In this document: positions 1 through 8,796 of the stretch, piece by piece
How positions within the stretch are numbered: the stretch's first letter is position 1
Layout: every line of letters begins with the position of its first letter
Source of the DNA: Streptomyces albus subsp. albus
Lineage (GTDB): Bacteria; Actinomycetota; Actinomycetes; Streptomycetales; Streptomycetaceae
Reading direction: 5' to 3'
Length of the DNA: 64,000 nt
Assembly: GCF_000725885.1 (NCBI RefSeq)
Contig: NZ_JODR01000003.1
Span: 186,001-250,000, forward strand
Translations under genes and position numbers: made by a program
Notes under the pieces: generated by a model
The model's input: only the letters and a program-made list of their open reading frames with translations
Databases searched by the model: none
What the model was told of the DNA's origin: nothing

Positions 1-196
1 CGGGCCGCTGGGGCAGTTCGGGAAGGTCACCCTGGAGGGTGCCGCGCCACTTCCAGCCCTGGCGCATCAGCCAGTACAGCAGCGCGATGAACAGCACCAG
101 ACCGACGACCCAGCCGATCCGGGCGGCCCAGTCGGTGACTTCCTGCGATTTCTGGGCGGCCACGAAGGCGACCGCCGGGTGGTTCAACGTGCTCAC
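1..196 (-). CDS. Membrane-anchored protein downstream of pyrC, C-terminus outside window
   Basis: Reading from a GTG at 196, the frame stays open to the window edge and gives about 65 residues. After a short polar start there is one hydrophobic stretch ([17 protein letters not shown]) followed by a basic RQGWKWRG segment, so it looks like a single-pass protein with a cytoplasmic C-terminal domain. The start overlaps the pyrC stop by four bases (GTGA), which suggests translational coupling in the pyr operon. In Streptomyces a membrane protein with a PH-like domain sits between pyrC and carA, and this fits that gene, but the domain itself is not in the window. Function unknown. Confidence 0.75.
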   Translation of the reverse strand, partial: MSTLNHPAVAFVAAQKSQEVTDWAARIGWVVGLVLFIALLYWLMRQGWKWRGTLQGDLPELPQRP

Positions 197-1491
197 ACCA
201 ATGTCCCGTCCACAACCGTCGCGCGGCCCCGCAACCAGGTGTGGGTGACGCGTCCGGGCAGCTCACGGCCCTCGTAGGGGGTGTTTGCGCTGCGGGAGGC
301 GAAGCCCGCGGGGTCCACCCGTCCACGGTAAGCCGCGTCGACGAGGACCAGGTTGGCTGGCTCGCCGGGTGAGACGGGGCGGCCGTGGCCGGCCAGCCGG
401 GCGATGGCGGCGGGCCGCTGCGACATGCGGTCGGCGACCTGCGCCCAGTCCAGCAGCCCGGTCTCGACCATGGTGTGCTGCACCACGGACAGGGCCGTCT
501 CCAGCCCGACCATGCCCATGGCGGCGGCGCCCCACTCGCAGTCCTTGTCCTCGTGCGGGTGCGGGGCGTGGTCGGTGGCCACGCAGTCGATGGTGCCGTC
601 GGCCAGCGCCTCGCGGAGCGCCATCACGTCGGCCTCGGTGCGCAGCGGCGGGTTGACCTTGTAGACGGGGTCGTAGGAGCGCACCAGCTCGTCGGTGAGC
701 AGCAGGTGGTGCGGGGTGACCTCGGCGGTGACGTCCCAGCCCTTGGACTTGGCCCAGCGCACGATCTCCACCGAGCCGGCCGTGGACAGGTGGCAGATGT
801 GGACGCGGGAGCCGACGTGGGCGGCCAGCAGCACATCCCGCGCGATGATCGACTCCTCGGCGACGGCGGGCCAGCCCGCCAGGCCCAGCTCGGCCGAGAC
901 GGTGCCCTCGTTCATCTGGGCGCCCTCGGTCAGCCGGGGCTCCTGAGCGTGCTGGGCGACGACACCGTCGAACGCCTTCACGTACTCCAGCGCCCGCCGC
1001 ATGATCACCGCGTCGTCCACGCACTTGCCGTCGTCGGAGAAGACCCGCACCTCGGCGGCGGACTCGTGCATGGCGCCCAGCTCGGCCAGCTGCTTGCCCT
1101 CCAGCCCGACGGTGACGGCACCGACGGGGCGCACATCGCAGTAGCCGTGCTCCTTGCCCAGCCGCCACACCTGCTCGACCACGCCGGCGGTGTCCGCGAC
1201 GGGGAAGGTGTTGGCCATGGCGTGCACGGCGGTGTAGCCGCCCTTGGCGGCGGCCCGGGTGCCGGTCAGCACCGTCTCGGAGTCCTCGCGGCCGGGCTCG
1301 CGCAGGTGGGTGTGCAGATCCACCAGGCCCGGCAGCAGGATGCGGCCCTCGGCCTCGACCACCTGGGCGCCGGGCGCCTCGATGCCGCGGCCGATCTCCT
1401 GGATCGTGCCGTCGGCCAGCAGTACGTCCTGCGGCTCGCCGCCCAGCACCCGCGCGCCGCGGATCAGCGTCTTGTCGTCCGGCTCGGTCAT
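193..1491 (-). CDS. pyrC: Dihydroorotase
   Basis: Third step of de novo pyrimidine synthesis: reversible cyclisation of N-carbamoyl-aspartate to dihydroorotate, a zinc amidohydrolase in the cytosol. The 432-residue length fits class I dihydroorotases. The metal motif [10 protein letters not shown] is at residues 59-68 (H60, H62 and R64), and the late ATDHAPH motif supplies the catalytic Asp. The ATG is one base after the pyrB stop, so both are almost certainly translated from one mRNA. It lies in the order pyrR-pyrB-pyrC and should be under PyrR control with them. Confidence 0.97.
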   Translation of the reverse strand: MTEPDDKTLIRGARVLGGEPQDVLLADGTIQEIGRGIEAPGAQVVEAEGRILLPGLVDLHTHLREPGREDSETVLTGTRAAAKGGYTAVHAMANTFPVADTAGVVEQVWRLGKEHGYCDVRPVGAVTVGLEGKQLAELGAMHESAAEVRVFSDDGKCVDDAVIMRRALEYVKAFDGVVAQHAQEPRLTEGAQMNEGTVSAELGLAGWPAVAEESIIARDVLLAAHVGSRVHICHLSTAGSVEIVRWAKSKGWDVTAEVTPHHLLLTDELVRSYDPVYKVNPPLRTEADVMALREALADGTIDCVATDHAPHPHEDKDCEWGAAAMGMVGLETALSVVQHTMVETGLLDWAQVADRMSQRPAAIARLAGHGRPVSPGEPANLVLVDAAYRGRVDPAGFASRSANTPYEGRELPGRVTHTWLRGRATVVDGTLV

Positions 1492-1492
1492 C

Positions 1493-2509
1493 TCAGTGGT
1501 TCTCCTCTGTACGGGACTCGCCGACGTGGGGGCGGCGTGCGGCGCCGCTCTCCGGGGCGGGTGCGGGGCGGGCCGGCTCGGCGCCGCCGAGCAGCAGATA
1601 CATCACGGCCATCCGGATGCTGACGCCGTTGGCGACCTGTTCGACGGCGGTGCAGCGGGGCGAGTCGGCGACCTGCGCGGTGATCTCCATACCGCGGTTC
1701 ATCGGACCCGGGTGCATCACGATGGCGTGCTCGGGCATCCGCGCCATGCGCTCGCCGTCCAGGCCGTAGCGGCGGGCGTACTCACGCTCGGTGGGGAAGA
1801 AGGCGGCGTTCATCCGCTCGCGCTGGACGCGCAGCATCATCACCGCGTCCGTCTTGGCCAGTACGGCGTCCAGGTCGTAGGAGACCTCGCACGGCCACCC
1901 CTCGACACCGATCGGCAGCAGTGTCGGCGGTGCGACGAGAGTGACGTGCGCGCCGAGGGTGGAGAGCAGATGGACGTTGGAGCGGGCGACGCGGCTGTGC
2001 AGGATGTCGCCGACGATCGTGATGCGCCTGCCGTCGAGCCCGGCCCCCTCCTCGCCGATGAGGCGGCGGCGCATCGTGAAGGCGTCCAGCAGTGCCTGGG
2101 TGGGGTGTTCGTGCGTGCCGTCACCGGCGTTGACGACCGAGCCGCCGATCCAGCCGGAGGTGGCCAGCCGGTGGGGGGCGCCCGATTCGCCGTGCCGGAT
2201 GACGACGGCGTCGGCGCCCATGGCCTCCAGGGTGAGCGCGGTGTCCTTGAGGGACTCGCCCTTGGAGACGGAGGAGCCCTTGGCGGAGAAGTTGATGACG
2301 TCCGCCGACAGCCGCTTGGCGGCTGCCTCGAAGGAGATCCGGGTGCGGGTGGAGTCCTCGAAGAAGAGGTTGACGATGGTGCGACCGCGCAGGGTGGGCA
2401 GCTTCTTGATCGGCCGGTCGGCGAACCTGGCCATCTCCTCGGCGGTGTCGAGGATGAGGACGGCGTCGTCGCGGGTGAGGTCGGCGGCCGAGATGAGGTG
2501 ACGCTTCAT
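1493..2509 (-). CDS. pyrB: Aspartate carbamoyltransferase catalytic subunit
   Basis: Condenses carbamoyl phosphate with aspartate to N-carbamoyl-aspartate, the committed pyrimidine step. From the ATG at 2509 the protein is 338 residues, beginning [12 protein letters not shown]. The carbamoyl-phosphate loop is [13 protein letters not shown] and the later HPGPMNRG motif is present. The open frame runs about 41 codons further upstream, but that part is low-complexity and does not resemble the family; an AGGAAGG sequence lies about 14 bases before the chosen start. A 213-base gap separates it from pyrR; no second PyrR-type loop is visible there. I see no regulatory pyrI gene. Confidence 0.96.
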   Translation of the reverse strand: MKRHLISAADLTRDDAVLILDTAEEMARFADRPIKKLPTLRGRTIVNLFFEDSTRTRISFEAAAKRLSADVINFSAKGSSVSKGESLKDTALTLEAMGADAVVIRHGESGAPHRLATSGWIGGSVVNAGDGTHEHPTQALLDAFTMRRRLIGEEGAGLDGRRITIVGDILHSRVARSNVHLLSTLGAHVTLVAPPTLLPIGVEGWPCEVSYDLDAVLAKTDAVMMLRVQRERMNAAFFPTEREYARRYGLDGERMARMPEHAIVMHPGPMNRGMEITAQVADSPRCTAVEQVANGVSIRMAVMYLLLGGAEPARPAPAPESGAARRPHVGESRTEENH

Positions 2510-2722
2510 CTGTTGCCTGGAGCCTTCCTGGGTGGGAGGGAGATCGTCTCGGGGGCCGCGAGGGGCCGCGGGGCTCCGCGCGTGGGCGTACGGTGCCGGG
2601 CTTATCCGCCCGCATCCCCCGAAAGCGGGCACGCGAGGGCGCGGGGCACACCGGTGCGGCGCTCCGTGCGCCGGTGCGGCAGGGGCGGGTGGGGCGGATA
2701 CGCGTCGGCGGGGTGCGGGCGG

Positions 2723-3340
2723 TCAGCCCGCGGGGGCCGTGCCGTGGCGGAAGCGGTCGGCCCCGGCACTGTCGGCGGCGTCCTCGCGCAGCCCGAGCAG
2801 CACGCCGTCGTGGCCGTCCTCCTCGGTCAGCTGCACCTTGACGGTCTCGCGCTGGGACGTGGGCAGGTTCTTGCCGACGTAGTCGGCGCGGATGGGCAGC
2901 TCACGGTGACCGCGGTCCACGAGGACGGCGAGCTGCACCGCGCGGGGCCGCCCGATGTCACCGAGGGCATCGAGCGCGGCACGGATGGTGCGGCCGGAGT
3001 AGAGCACGTCGTCGACGAGGACGACGAGCCGTCCGTCCACCCCTTCGGCCGGGATCTCGGTGCGGGCCAGGGCGCGTGCGGGGCCCAGGCGCAGATCGTC
3101 CCGGTACATCGTGATGTCGAGCGATCCGACGGGGATCGCGCTGCCGGTGATCTCCTCCAGCTTGGCGGCCAGCCGCCGGGCGAGGAAGACACCGCGGGTG
3201 GGAATGCCGAGAAGCACCACGTCGCCGGCGCCCTTGGCGCGTTCGACGATCTCGTGGGCGATGCGGGTGAGCACCCGCTTGATGTCCGGCGCCTCCAGTA
3301 CGGGGCGCGCGGGTTGCAGGTTCGCGCTGCTGTCGTCCAT
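2723..3340 (-). CDS. pyrR: PyrR bifunctional pyr regulator / uracil phosphoribosyltransferase
   Basis: RNA-binding regulator of the pyr operon that senses UMP/UTP; members often also have uracil phosphoribosyltransferase activity. 205 residues. The PRPP-binding motif [14 protein letters not shown] is at residues 107-120, the type I PRTase signature. The protein starts at an ATG preceded by a strong AAGGAGG (3351-3357). It is the first gene of the operon, followed by pyrB and pyrC. The C-terminal 25 residues are variable and Asp/Ala-rich. Regulation is probably autogenous through the RNA loop immediately upstream, as known for mycobacterial PyrR. Confidence 0.96.
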   Translation of the reverse strand: MDDSSANLQPARPVLEAPDIKRVLTRIAHEIVERAKGAGDVVLLGIPTRGVFLARRLAAKLEEITGSAIPVGSLDITMYRDDLRLGPARALARTEIPAEGVDGRLVVLVDDVLYSGRTIRAALDALGDIGRPRAVQLAVLVDRGHRELPIRADYVGKNLPTSQRETVKVQLTEEDGHDGVLLGLREDAADSAGADRFRHGTAPAG

Positions 3341-3350
3341 GAAAACCGGA

Positions 3351-3378
3351 CCTCCTTCCCCGCCTCACGGGACGGGCC
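3351..3378 (-). promoter_or_regulatory. PyrR-binding RNA loop abutting the pyrR ribosome binding site
   Basis: On the minus strand, 3374 to 3361 reads CGUCCCGUGAGGCG. Against the published PyrR binding-loop consensus ARUCCNGNGAGGYU, all specified positions match except the outermost pair, where A-U is replaced by C-G, a compensated change. A CCCG/CGGG stem (3373-3376 with 3359-3362) closes the loop. The Shine-Dalgarno AAGGAGG starts one or two bases after the stem, so PyrR binding would be expected to block translation start rather than act by a classic terminator. No U-tract terminator is seen here. Confidence 0.75.
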
Positions 3379-3470
3379 TTAAAGGACGTCTGTCTGTCGT
3401 TGCTCAACGCTACCAGGAGGCGTGCGGAAGTCGGCGCGGGGGCCGCACCAGCCGTCTGGACCCCCTCGGC

Positions 3471-3499
3471 TTGACGCGGCACATTACGCTGCGTAACCT
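3471..3499 (+). promoter_or_regulatory. bldD promoter (-35/-10)
   Basis: TTGACG (3471-3476), a 17-base spacer and TAACCT (3494-3499) form a good housekeeping-type promoter. Transcription would start near 3506, leaving a leader of about 70 bases before the bldD ATG. The -10 lies at the end of one BldD box and the second box covers the expected start site. Confidence 0.7.
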
Positions 3500-3512
3500 C
3501 ACAGTGAGTTAC
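3483..3512 (+). promoter_or_regulatory. Two adjacent BldD boxes (autoregulatory operator)
   Basis: The published 15-base BldD consensus is nTnACnCWGnGTnAn. ATTACGCTGCGTAAC at 3483-3497 matches every specified base. CTCACAGTGAGTTAC at 3498-3512 follows without a gap and has one mismatch (G for C in the middle). They overlap the spacer, the -10 and the start site of the bldD promoter, as expected for repression by the BldD dimer bound to cyclic di-GMP. BldD autoregulation is established in S. coelicolor; the tandem layout is read from this sequence. Confidence 0.8.
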
Positions 3513-3578
3513 GAAGAGCGCGGCGCAGCGATGCGTGCGGCGCAGCCGCTCAGCGAGAAACAGCGTCCGGGGAGCCAT

Positions 3579-4079
3579 ATGTCCAGCGAATACGCCAAAC
3601 AGCTCGGAGCCAAGCTCCGCGCCATCCGCACCCAGCAGGGCCTCTCCCTCCACGGTGTCGAGGAGAAGTCCCAGGGCCGCTGGAAGGCGGTCGTGGTGGG
3701 CTCGTACGAGCGCGGCGACCGGGCCGTGACCGTGCAGCGCCTCGCCGAGCTGGCCGACTTCTACGGGGTGCCGGTGCAGGAACTGCTGCCGGGCACCACT
3801 CCGGGCGGGGCCGCCGAGCCGCCGCCGAAGCTGGTGCTCGACCTGGAGCGCCTGGCCCACGTCCCGGCCGAGAAGGCGGGTCCGCTCCAGCGGTACGCGG
3901 CGACGATCCAGTCGCAGCGCGGGGACTACAACGGCAAGGTCCTCTCCATCCGCCAGGACGACCTGCGCACCCTGGCCGTCATCTACGACCAGTCGCCGTC
4001 CGTGCTGACGGAGCAGCTGATCAGCTGGGGCGTCCTCGACGCCGACGCACGGCGGGCCGTCTCGCACGAAGAGGTCTGA
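3579..4079 (+). CDS. bldD: Developmental master repressor BldD
   Basis: Represses sporulation genes during vegetative growth in streptomycetes when dimerised by tetrameric cyclic di-GMP. 166 residues from the ATG at 3579. The N-terminal helix-turn-helix domain covers about residues 5-70. The C-terminal domain carries the c-di-GMP signature RGD-X8-RQDD at R114, D116, R125 and D128, exactly the known ligand residues, so it should respond to c-di-GMP. An upstream open extension of the frame is ignored because it crosses the promoter and boxes. It is transcribed against pyrR on one side and nusB on the other. Confidence 0.98.
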   Translation: MSSEYAKQLGAKLRAIRTQQGLSLHGVEEKSQGRWKAVVVGSYERGDRAVTVQRLAELADFYGVPVQELLPGTTPGGAAEPPPKLVLDLERLAHVPAEKAGPLQRYAATIQSQRGDYNGKVLSIRQDDLRTLAVIYDQSPSVLTEQLISWGVLDADARRAVSHEEV

Positions 4080-4098
4080 GACACCCGGTGCCACGACG

Positions 4099-4140
4099 AA
4101 GGGGGTGTCTCCTCACCGTCCGGTGAGGAGACACCCCCTT
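4099..4140. terminator. Bidirectional terminator between bldD and nusB
   Basis: A perfect 20-base inverted repeat: 4099-4118 pairs with 4121-4140 around the centre TC. It lies 20 bases after the bldD stop and 25 bases before the nusB stop. The A-run on one arm and T-run on the other give a U-rich end in either direction. Confidence 0.9.
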
Positions 4141-4164
4141 GTCGGTGTCGGGCGTCGGGCGCGG

Positions 4165-4590
4165 TCACCGCTTCAACGTCGGCTTCAGCTCCTTGAGCCG
4201 GCCCAGGAGGCCGTTGACGAAGCCCGGCGACTCGTCGGTGGAGAACTCCTTCGCCAGCTGGACGGCCTCGTCGATGACGACGGCGTCCGGCACGTCGTCG
4301 ACCCACAGCAGTTCCTGGACGCCGAGGCGGAGGATGCTGCGGTCCACGTCGGGCATCCGGTCGAGCGTCCAGCCCACCGCGTAGGTGGAGAGCAGCTCGT
4401 CGATCCGCGCGGCGTTCTCGGCGTACCCCTCGACCAGGGTCATCGCGTACTCGGAGACCGGCGGCTGCCGGCTGTCCGTGCGTGCGAGCCGCAACCAGTC
4501 CGCGAGCACGGTGCGCACGTCGGCGCCGCGCTGGTCGGCCTCGAAGAGGATCTGGAAGGCGCGCTTGCGGGCCTTGTTGCGTGCGGCCAC
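4165..4590 (-). CDS. nusB: Transcription antitermination factor NusB
   Basis: Partner of NusE (S10) in antitermination complexes, mainly on rRNA operons. 141 residues from GTG 4590. The start AARNKARKRAFQILFEAD and the C-terminal GFVNGLLGRLK are typical NusB. The long open extension upstream is out of frame with efp and is not coding. The start is two bases after the efp TAA, so efp and nusB form one transcript, the usual actinobacterial pair. Transcription ends at the hairpin shared with bldD. Confidence 0.96.
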   Translation of the reverse strand: MAARNKARKRAFQILFEADQRGADVRTVLADWLRLARTDSRQPPVSEYAMTLVEGYAENAARIDELLSTYAVGWTLDRMPDVDRSILRLGVQELLWVDDVPDAVVIDEAVQLAKEFSTDESPGFVNGLLGRLKELKPTLKR

Positions 4591-4592
4591 GG

Positions 4593-5159
4593 TTAGCTGT
4601 TCACCCGGCCGAGGTACTCGCCGGAGCGGGTGTCCACCTTGATCTTCTCGCCGGTGGTGATGAAGAGCGGGACCTGGATCTGGTAGCCCGTCTCCAGCTC
4701 GGCGGGCTTGGAGCCGCCGGTGGAGCGGTCGCCCTGGACGCCCGGCTCGGTGTGCTTGATCGTCAGCTCGACGGCGGCCGGCAGCTCGACGTTGAGGACC
4801 TCGCCCTCGTGCATGGCGACCGTGGCGTCGAAGCCCTCGATCAGGTAGTTGGCCGCGTCGCCGACGGTCTTGCGGTCCACGTGGAGCTGGTCGTAGGTCT
4901 GCATGTCCATGAACACGAAGTAGTCGCCGTCCATGTACGAGAACTGCATGTCCCGTCGGTCCACGGTGGCCGTTTCGACCTTGGTGCCCGCGTTGAACGT
5001 CTTGTCGACGATCTTGCCGGACAGGACGTTCTTCAGCTTGGTGCGGACGAAGGCGGGGCCCTTGCCCGGCTTGACGTGCTGGAACTCGACAACGGACCAG
5101 AGCTGGTCGCCGTCGAGCTTGAGCACCATGCCGTTCTTGAGGTCGTTCGTGGAAGCCAC
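4593..5159 (-). CDS. efp: Elongation factor P
   Basis: Relieves ribosome stalling at polyproline stretches. 188 residues from GTG 5159, which follows an AGGAG about ten bases upstream; the in-frame start 36 bases earlier has no family similarity. The tip loop reads VKPGKGPAF, with the functional Lys at about residue 33 flanked by prolines, as in actinobacterial EF-P reported to work without modification. Three beta-barrel domains are expected at this length. Several neighbouring products here (MltG tail, P-loop protein, SecD linker) are proline-rich. Confidence 0.97.
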   Translation of the reverse strand: MASTNDLKNGMVLKLDGDQLWSVVEFQHVKPGKGPAFVRTKLKNVLSGKIVDKTFNAGTKVETATVDRRDMQFSYMDGDYFVFMDMQTYDQLHVDRKTVGDAANYLIEGFDATVAMHEGEVLNVELPAAVELTIKHTEPGVQGDRSTGGSKPAELETGYQIQVPLFITTGEKIKVDTRSGEYLGRVNS

Positions 5160-5243
5160 GGTCGCGGAATCTCCTGAGACTGCTGCGGAGACCAAAGCGG
5201 CTGCCGCGCCTCCGCGGCCCGTGGGCCCCTCCCCCTGGGGGAG

Positions 5244-6398
5244 CTAGAGGGCGAGCAGCTCCTTGGTCGTGATGGTGAGTAGCTCGGGTCCGCCGTCCGC
5301 TTGCGGGCGGACGACGAGCGTGTCGTCGATCCGGACGCCGCCCCGGCCCGGGAGATGGACCCCCGGTTCGACGGTGACCGGCACACAAGCGTCCAGTTTA
5401 CCCACGGCCCCCGGCGACAGCCGAGGGTCCTCACCGATTTCCAGCCCCACACCGTGGCCCGTGGACTCGCCCAGCGCCGTGCCGTGGCCGGCCGCCGTGA
5501 GCACCTGGCGGGCCGCGCGGTCCACCTCCTGGCACTCCGTACCGGGCTCCAGCGCCTCCCGCGCCGCGCGCTGAGCGGCGAAGACGAGGTCGTACAGTTC
5601 GATCTGCCACGCCTCCGGGGCGGTGCCGATCACGAACGTGCGCCCGATCTGGCAGCGGTAACCACGGTAGCGGGCACCCAGCCGTACCGAGAGGAAGTCC
5701 CCCTCCTCCACCCGCCGGTCCGTGGGCCGGTGCCCGGGCAGACCCGCGTTCGGCCCGGTGGCCACCGAGGTGGGGAAGGCCGCGCCCTCCGCCCCGTGGT
5801 CGATCAGGCGGCGCTCCAGTTCCAGCGCCAGGTGCCGCTCGGTGCGCCCCACCAGGATGGATTCCAGCAGCTCGCCGAGGGCCTGGTCGGTGATCTCGGC
5901 CGCGACGCGCAGCGCGGAGATCTCCTCCTCGTCCTTGACCACCCGCTGCTGTTCGACGGCCGGTCCCAGGTCGGCCAGGTGCAGTGAGGGCGCGGCGGCC
6001 GTCAGTGCCCGGTGCCGGGCGACGGTCAGATGGTGCTCCTCGACGGCGAGCGCCCTGGCGCCGCCGCGCTCGGCGAGCCGGGCGGCGGCCACGGCGGCGT
6101 CACCGTCCGTACCGGCCTCCCCGCGGGCGGCCGGGGAGCCGGGCGCCTCGACACCCAGCTCGCGCAGATCGTCGGCAGGATGAGCGCCGTTGGCGGGGCC
6201 CTCGCCCGGCGCCGAGACGAGGGTGTCGTGACCGTCCGGACCCAGCAGCAGCACGCTGCCCGGGGCCGCACGGCCGGTCAGATAGCGGACGTTGGCCGGA
6301 CTGGAGACCAGCACCGCGTCGGCGGGACCGTCGTGGGCGGTGCTCGCCGCACAGCGGTCGCGCAGCCTCGCGCGGCGGGACACATGCACCTCGGACAT
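5244..6398 (-). CDS. M24 (aminopeptidase P/PepQ-like) family protein with missing metal ligands
   Basis: 384 residues: an N-terminal creatinase-like domain (about 1-140) and a C-terminal pita-bread fold. Family enzymes bind two metals through D, D, H, E, E. Here the first-Asp region reads LSVRLGARYRGYRCQIGRT, where the usual Asp residues are Arg and Gln; the GHGVGLE His and VTVEPGVHLPG Glu remain, and the last Glu is Asp in RIDDTLVV. It is therefore probably not a normal metallopeptidase. It sits just upstream of efp, the position of pepQ in mycobacteria. The frame is intact, so it is a conserved degenerate homologue rather than a broken gene. Confidence 0.85.
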   Translation of the reverse strand: MSEVHVSRRARLRDRCAASTAHDGPADAVLVSSPANVRYLTGRAAPGSVLLLGPDGHDTLVSAPGEGPANGAHPADDLRELGVEAPGSPAARGEAGTDGDAAVAAARLAERGGARALAVEEHHLTVARHRALTAAAPSLHLADLGPAVEQQRVVKDEEEISALRVAAEITDQALGELLESILVGRTERHLALELERRLIDHGAEGAAFPTSVATGPNAGLPGHRPTDRRVEEGDFLSVRLGARYRGYRCQIGRTFVIGTAPEAWQIELYDLVFAAQRAAREALEPGTECQEVDRAARQVLTAAGHGTALGESTGHGVGLEIGEDPRLSPGAVGKLDACVPVTVEPGVHLPGRGGVRIDDTLVVRPQADGGPELLTITTKELLAL

Positions 6399-6501
6399 AT
6401 GCCGAGGGTACGCAGCGCCGGGCGCGGGGGCCGGGTGGACACGGCCAGCCGGGCGACGGGGCGGCGGCCGGGCCGGGCGGCGGGTGTGCCGCCCGGCCCG
6501 G

Positions 6502-7479
6502 TCACCAGCTCACGGGGGAGGCGAGACTGCGCGCGACCACGTTGTCGAGCATCCGTGCCGTGCTGGCCACGTCCTGCCGGGAGTTGTCGATGATCGGCAG
6601 TCCGGAGCTGTACCAGCCGGCCATCCGGCCGTGGATGTGCGCCACTTCCTCGTCGGCGAGCCGTCGGTTGCCGGTGCGCTCCGCGTTCCGCTCCAGCACC
6701 ACATCGAGGCCGGGCAGCAGCACCACGGGGATGAGGCCGGGGCCCACGTGCCGCTTCCAGCCGCCGAGCCCGATCACGGGCCAGTCGGGGAAGACGGCGT
6801 CGTCGAGGATGCAGGAGATGCCGTTGGCCAGGAAATTACGGGCGGCGAAGCCGCAGGTGCGGCGGGCGAGGCGGTACTGGGCCTCGGAGTTCTCGTTCCA
6901 GCCCGTCTGCGGGTCGGCGAAACCGGAGCGCACCCACTCACGGACGTCGTCCAGGCTGATGTGGGCCGTGGGCACGGCCCGGTGGTCGGCCCAGTAGCGC
7001 GCCACCGTGGTCTTGCCCGCGCCGGCCGGGCCGATCAGCAGCACCGCGACGGCGGCGCGCGTGGCGTCCAGCTGGGCCGGGGTGGCGTCCGGGGCCGGTA
7101 TCTCGACGGGGCCGCCCGGGGGCAGCTTCACATGGCCGGTCGCCTCCGCCGGGGGCATGCTGCCGCCCGGCTGCTGCGGCGCCCCGTGCGGCGGGGCGGG
7201 TGCGGCCGGCGGACGGGCCGGGACGGGCTGCTGGTGCGGGTGCCCGGTGTGCTGCGGGTGCTGGTGCGGAGGCGCCGGCGGCTGCGGAGGCGGCTGGGGT
7301 GCCGGCGCCTGGGGGTGCGGATGCGGGTGCGGGGGGTGGGGCGGAGGGAGCTGGGCGTGCCCCTGCGGCGGGGAAGGCGGCGTGTGCCCGGCCGCCTCGC
7401 CGGCCTGCGGGGACGGTGCGTGACCGGGCCACTGTGCCCCGAAGCCTCCATAGGCGCCTTGGGCACCTGCGTGCTGCAT
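6502..7479 (-). CDS. P-loop kinase-like ATPase with proline/histidine/glutamine-rich N-terminus
   Basis: From ATG 7479 the protein has 325 residues. The first 130 or so are disordered, with runs of Pro, His and Gln (for example PPPHPPHPHPHPQAPAPQ). The rest is a P-loop domain with Walker A GPAGAGKTT, a possible acceptor-binding ISLDDVREW, and a lid-like LERNAERTGNRRL, which resembles AAA_33/zeta-toxin-like small-molecule or tRNA kinases. The substrate is not known. It lies between aroB and the M24 gene with about 100 bases to the latter. An in-frame GTG a few codons upstream is possible; the frame further up looks non-coding. Confidence 0.8.
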   Translation of the reverse strand: MQHAGAQGAYGGFGAQWPGHAPSPQAGEAAGHTPPSPPQGHAQLPPPHPPHPHPHPQAPAPQPPPQPPAPPHQHPQHTGHPHQQPVPARPPAAPAPPHGAPQQPGGSMPPAEATGHVKLPPGGPVEIPAPDATPAQLDATRAAVAVLLIGPAGAGKTTVARYWADHRAVPTAHISLDDVREWVRSGFADPQTGWNENSEAQYRLARRTCGFAARNFLANGISCILDDAVFPDWPVIGLGGWKRHVGPGLIPVVLLPGLDVVLERNAERTGNRRLADEEVAHIHGRMAGWYSSGLPIIDNSRQDVASTARMLDNVVARSLASPVSW

Positions 7480-7695
7480 CCGGACCCCAACTCCGTCTCC
7501 GTGTGCGGGCGCTGGCGGCGGACGCCAACGCCGGGTGCTGTACTGAGCGTTCGACCACTGACGGTACCTCCCCCGCCCGTCACGGTGTGAACGGCCGGGT
7601 CCGCTCCGCAGTGCCCGACGCACGAAGGCGGCCCGCGGTTCCCGTCGTGCGGGACACCGGGGCCGCCCGGGTTCCGGAGGGGCCGGGGAGCCGGC

Positions 7696-8796
7696 TCAGG
7701 CGGCGATCTCGGCGTGCGCCGCCAGCAGCATCGCCGGGTCGGGGCTCTCCAGGACGGCCGGCTTGGCCAGGCCCTCCAGCACGATGAAACGCAGCCGGTT
7801 GCCGCGCGACTTCTTGTCGACCTTCATCGTCTCCAGCAGCTTGGGCCACTGGTCACCCCGGTAGGTGACGGGCAGCCCCACCGACTCCAGCACCGCGCGG
7901 TGCTGGTCGGCCGTCGCGTCGTCCAGCCGGCCCGCGATCCGGCCCAGCTCGGCGGCGAAGACCATGCCCACGGAGACGGCCGCGCCGTGCCGCCAGTTGT
8001 ACCGCTCGTTCTTCTCGATGGCGTGGCCCAGCGTGTGACCGTAGTTGAGGATCTCGCGGCGGCCCGACTCCTTGAGGTCCTCGGAGACGACCTCGGCCTT
8101 GACGCGGACGGACCGCTCGATCAGCTCGGCGGTGTGCGGCCCCTGCGGGGTGCGGGCCGCGGCGGGATCGGACTCGATCAGCTCCAGGATGGCCGGATCG
8201 GCGATGAAGCCCGCCTTGATGATCTCCGCGAGCCCGCTGACGTAGTCGTGCACGCCCAGCGACTCCAGCGCCGCCAGGTCGCACAGCACACCGGCGGGCG
8301 GGTGGAAGGCACCCACCAGGTTCTTGCCCTCGGCGGTGTTGATGCCGGTCTTCCCGCCGACGGCCGCGTCCACCATGCCCAGCACGGTCGTGGGCACGGC
8401 GATCCACCGCACGCCGCGCAGCCAGCTGGCCGCCACGAAACCGGCCACGTCGGTGGTGGCCCCTCCCCCGACGCCGACGATCACATCGGTACGGGTGAAG
8501 CCGGACTGGCCCAGTGCTTTCCAGCAGTAGGCGGCGACCTCGGCGGTCTTGGCCTCCTCCGCGTTGGGGAGCTGGACGGCGATGGTCTCGTAGCCCTGCC
8601 CGGCCAGGTCCTCGCGCAGCGCCTCGCCGGTCGAGGCCAGCGCCTCGGGGTGCAGCACGGCGACCCGCTGCGCGGCCTCCCCGATGAGGCCGGGGAGTTC
8701 GCCGAGCAGCTGCCGGCCGACGAGCACGTCGTAGGGTGCCGTGCCCGCGGTACCGCCGACGGCGATACGGGTCACGGCGGGGTCCTGGGTGGTCAT
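7696..8796 (-). CDS. aroB: 3-dehydroquinate synthase
   Basis: Second shikimate step: DAHP to 3-dehydroquinate, NAD- and metal-dependent. 366 residues from ATG 8796. The family signature [13 protein letters not shown] is followed by [21 protein letters not shown], and the metal ligands are in the [13 protein letters not shown] segment. The ATG overlaps the aroK TGA by four bases (ATGA), so it is coupled to aroK. It is the last gene of an aroC-aroK-aroB run. Confidence 0.97.
   Translation of the reverse strand: MTTQDPAVTRIAVGGTAGTAPYDVLVGRQLLGELPGLIGEAAQRVAVLHPEALASTGEALREDLAGQGYETIAVQLPNAEEAKTAEVAAYCWKALGQSGFTRTDVIVGVGGGATTDVAGFVAASWLRGVRWIAVPTTVLGMVDAAVGGKTGINTAEGKNLVGAFHPPAGVLCDLAALESLGVHDYVSGLAEIIKAGFIADPAILELIESDPAAARTPQGPHTAELIERSVRVKAEVVSEDLKESGRREILNYGHTLGHAIEKNERYNWRHGAAVSVGMVFAAELGRIAGRLDDATADQHRAVLESVGLPVTYRGDQWPKLLETMKVDKKSRGNRLRFIVLEGLAKPAVLESPDPAMLLAAHAEIAA

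Noticed and set aside
2510..2722. Hairpin in the pyrB-pyrR gap (2657-2673) as a second PyrR site
   Set aside because: The stem CGGCGC/GCGCCG lacks the CCNGNGAGG loop sequence.
4591..5388. Extension of the nusB frame upstream over efp
   Set aside because: efp occupies this region with full family similarity; the extension is Arg/Gly/Pro-rich noise. GTG 4590 gives a normal NusB.
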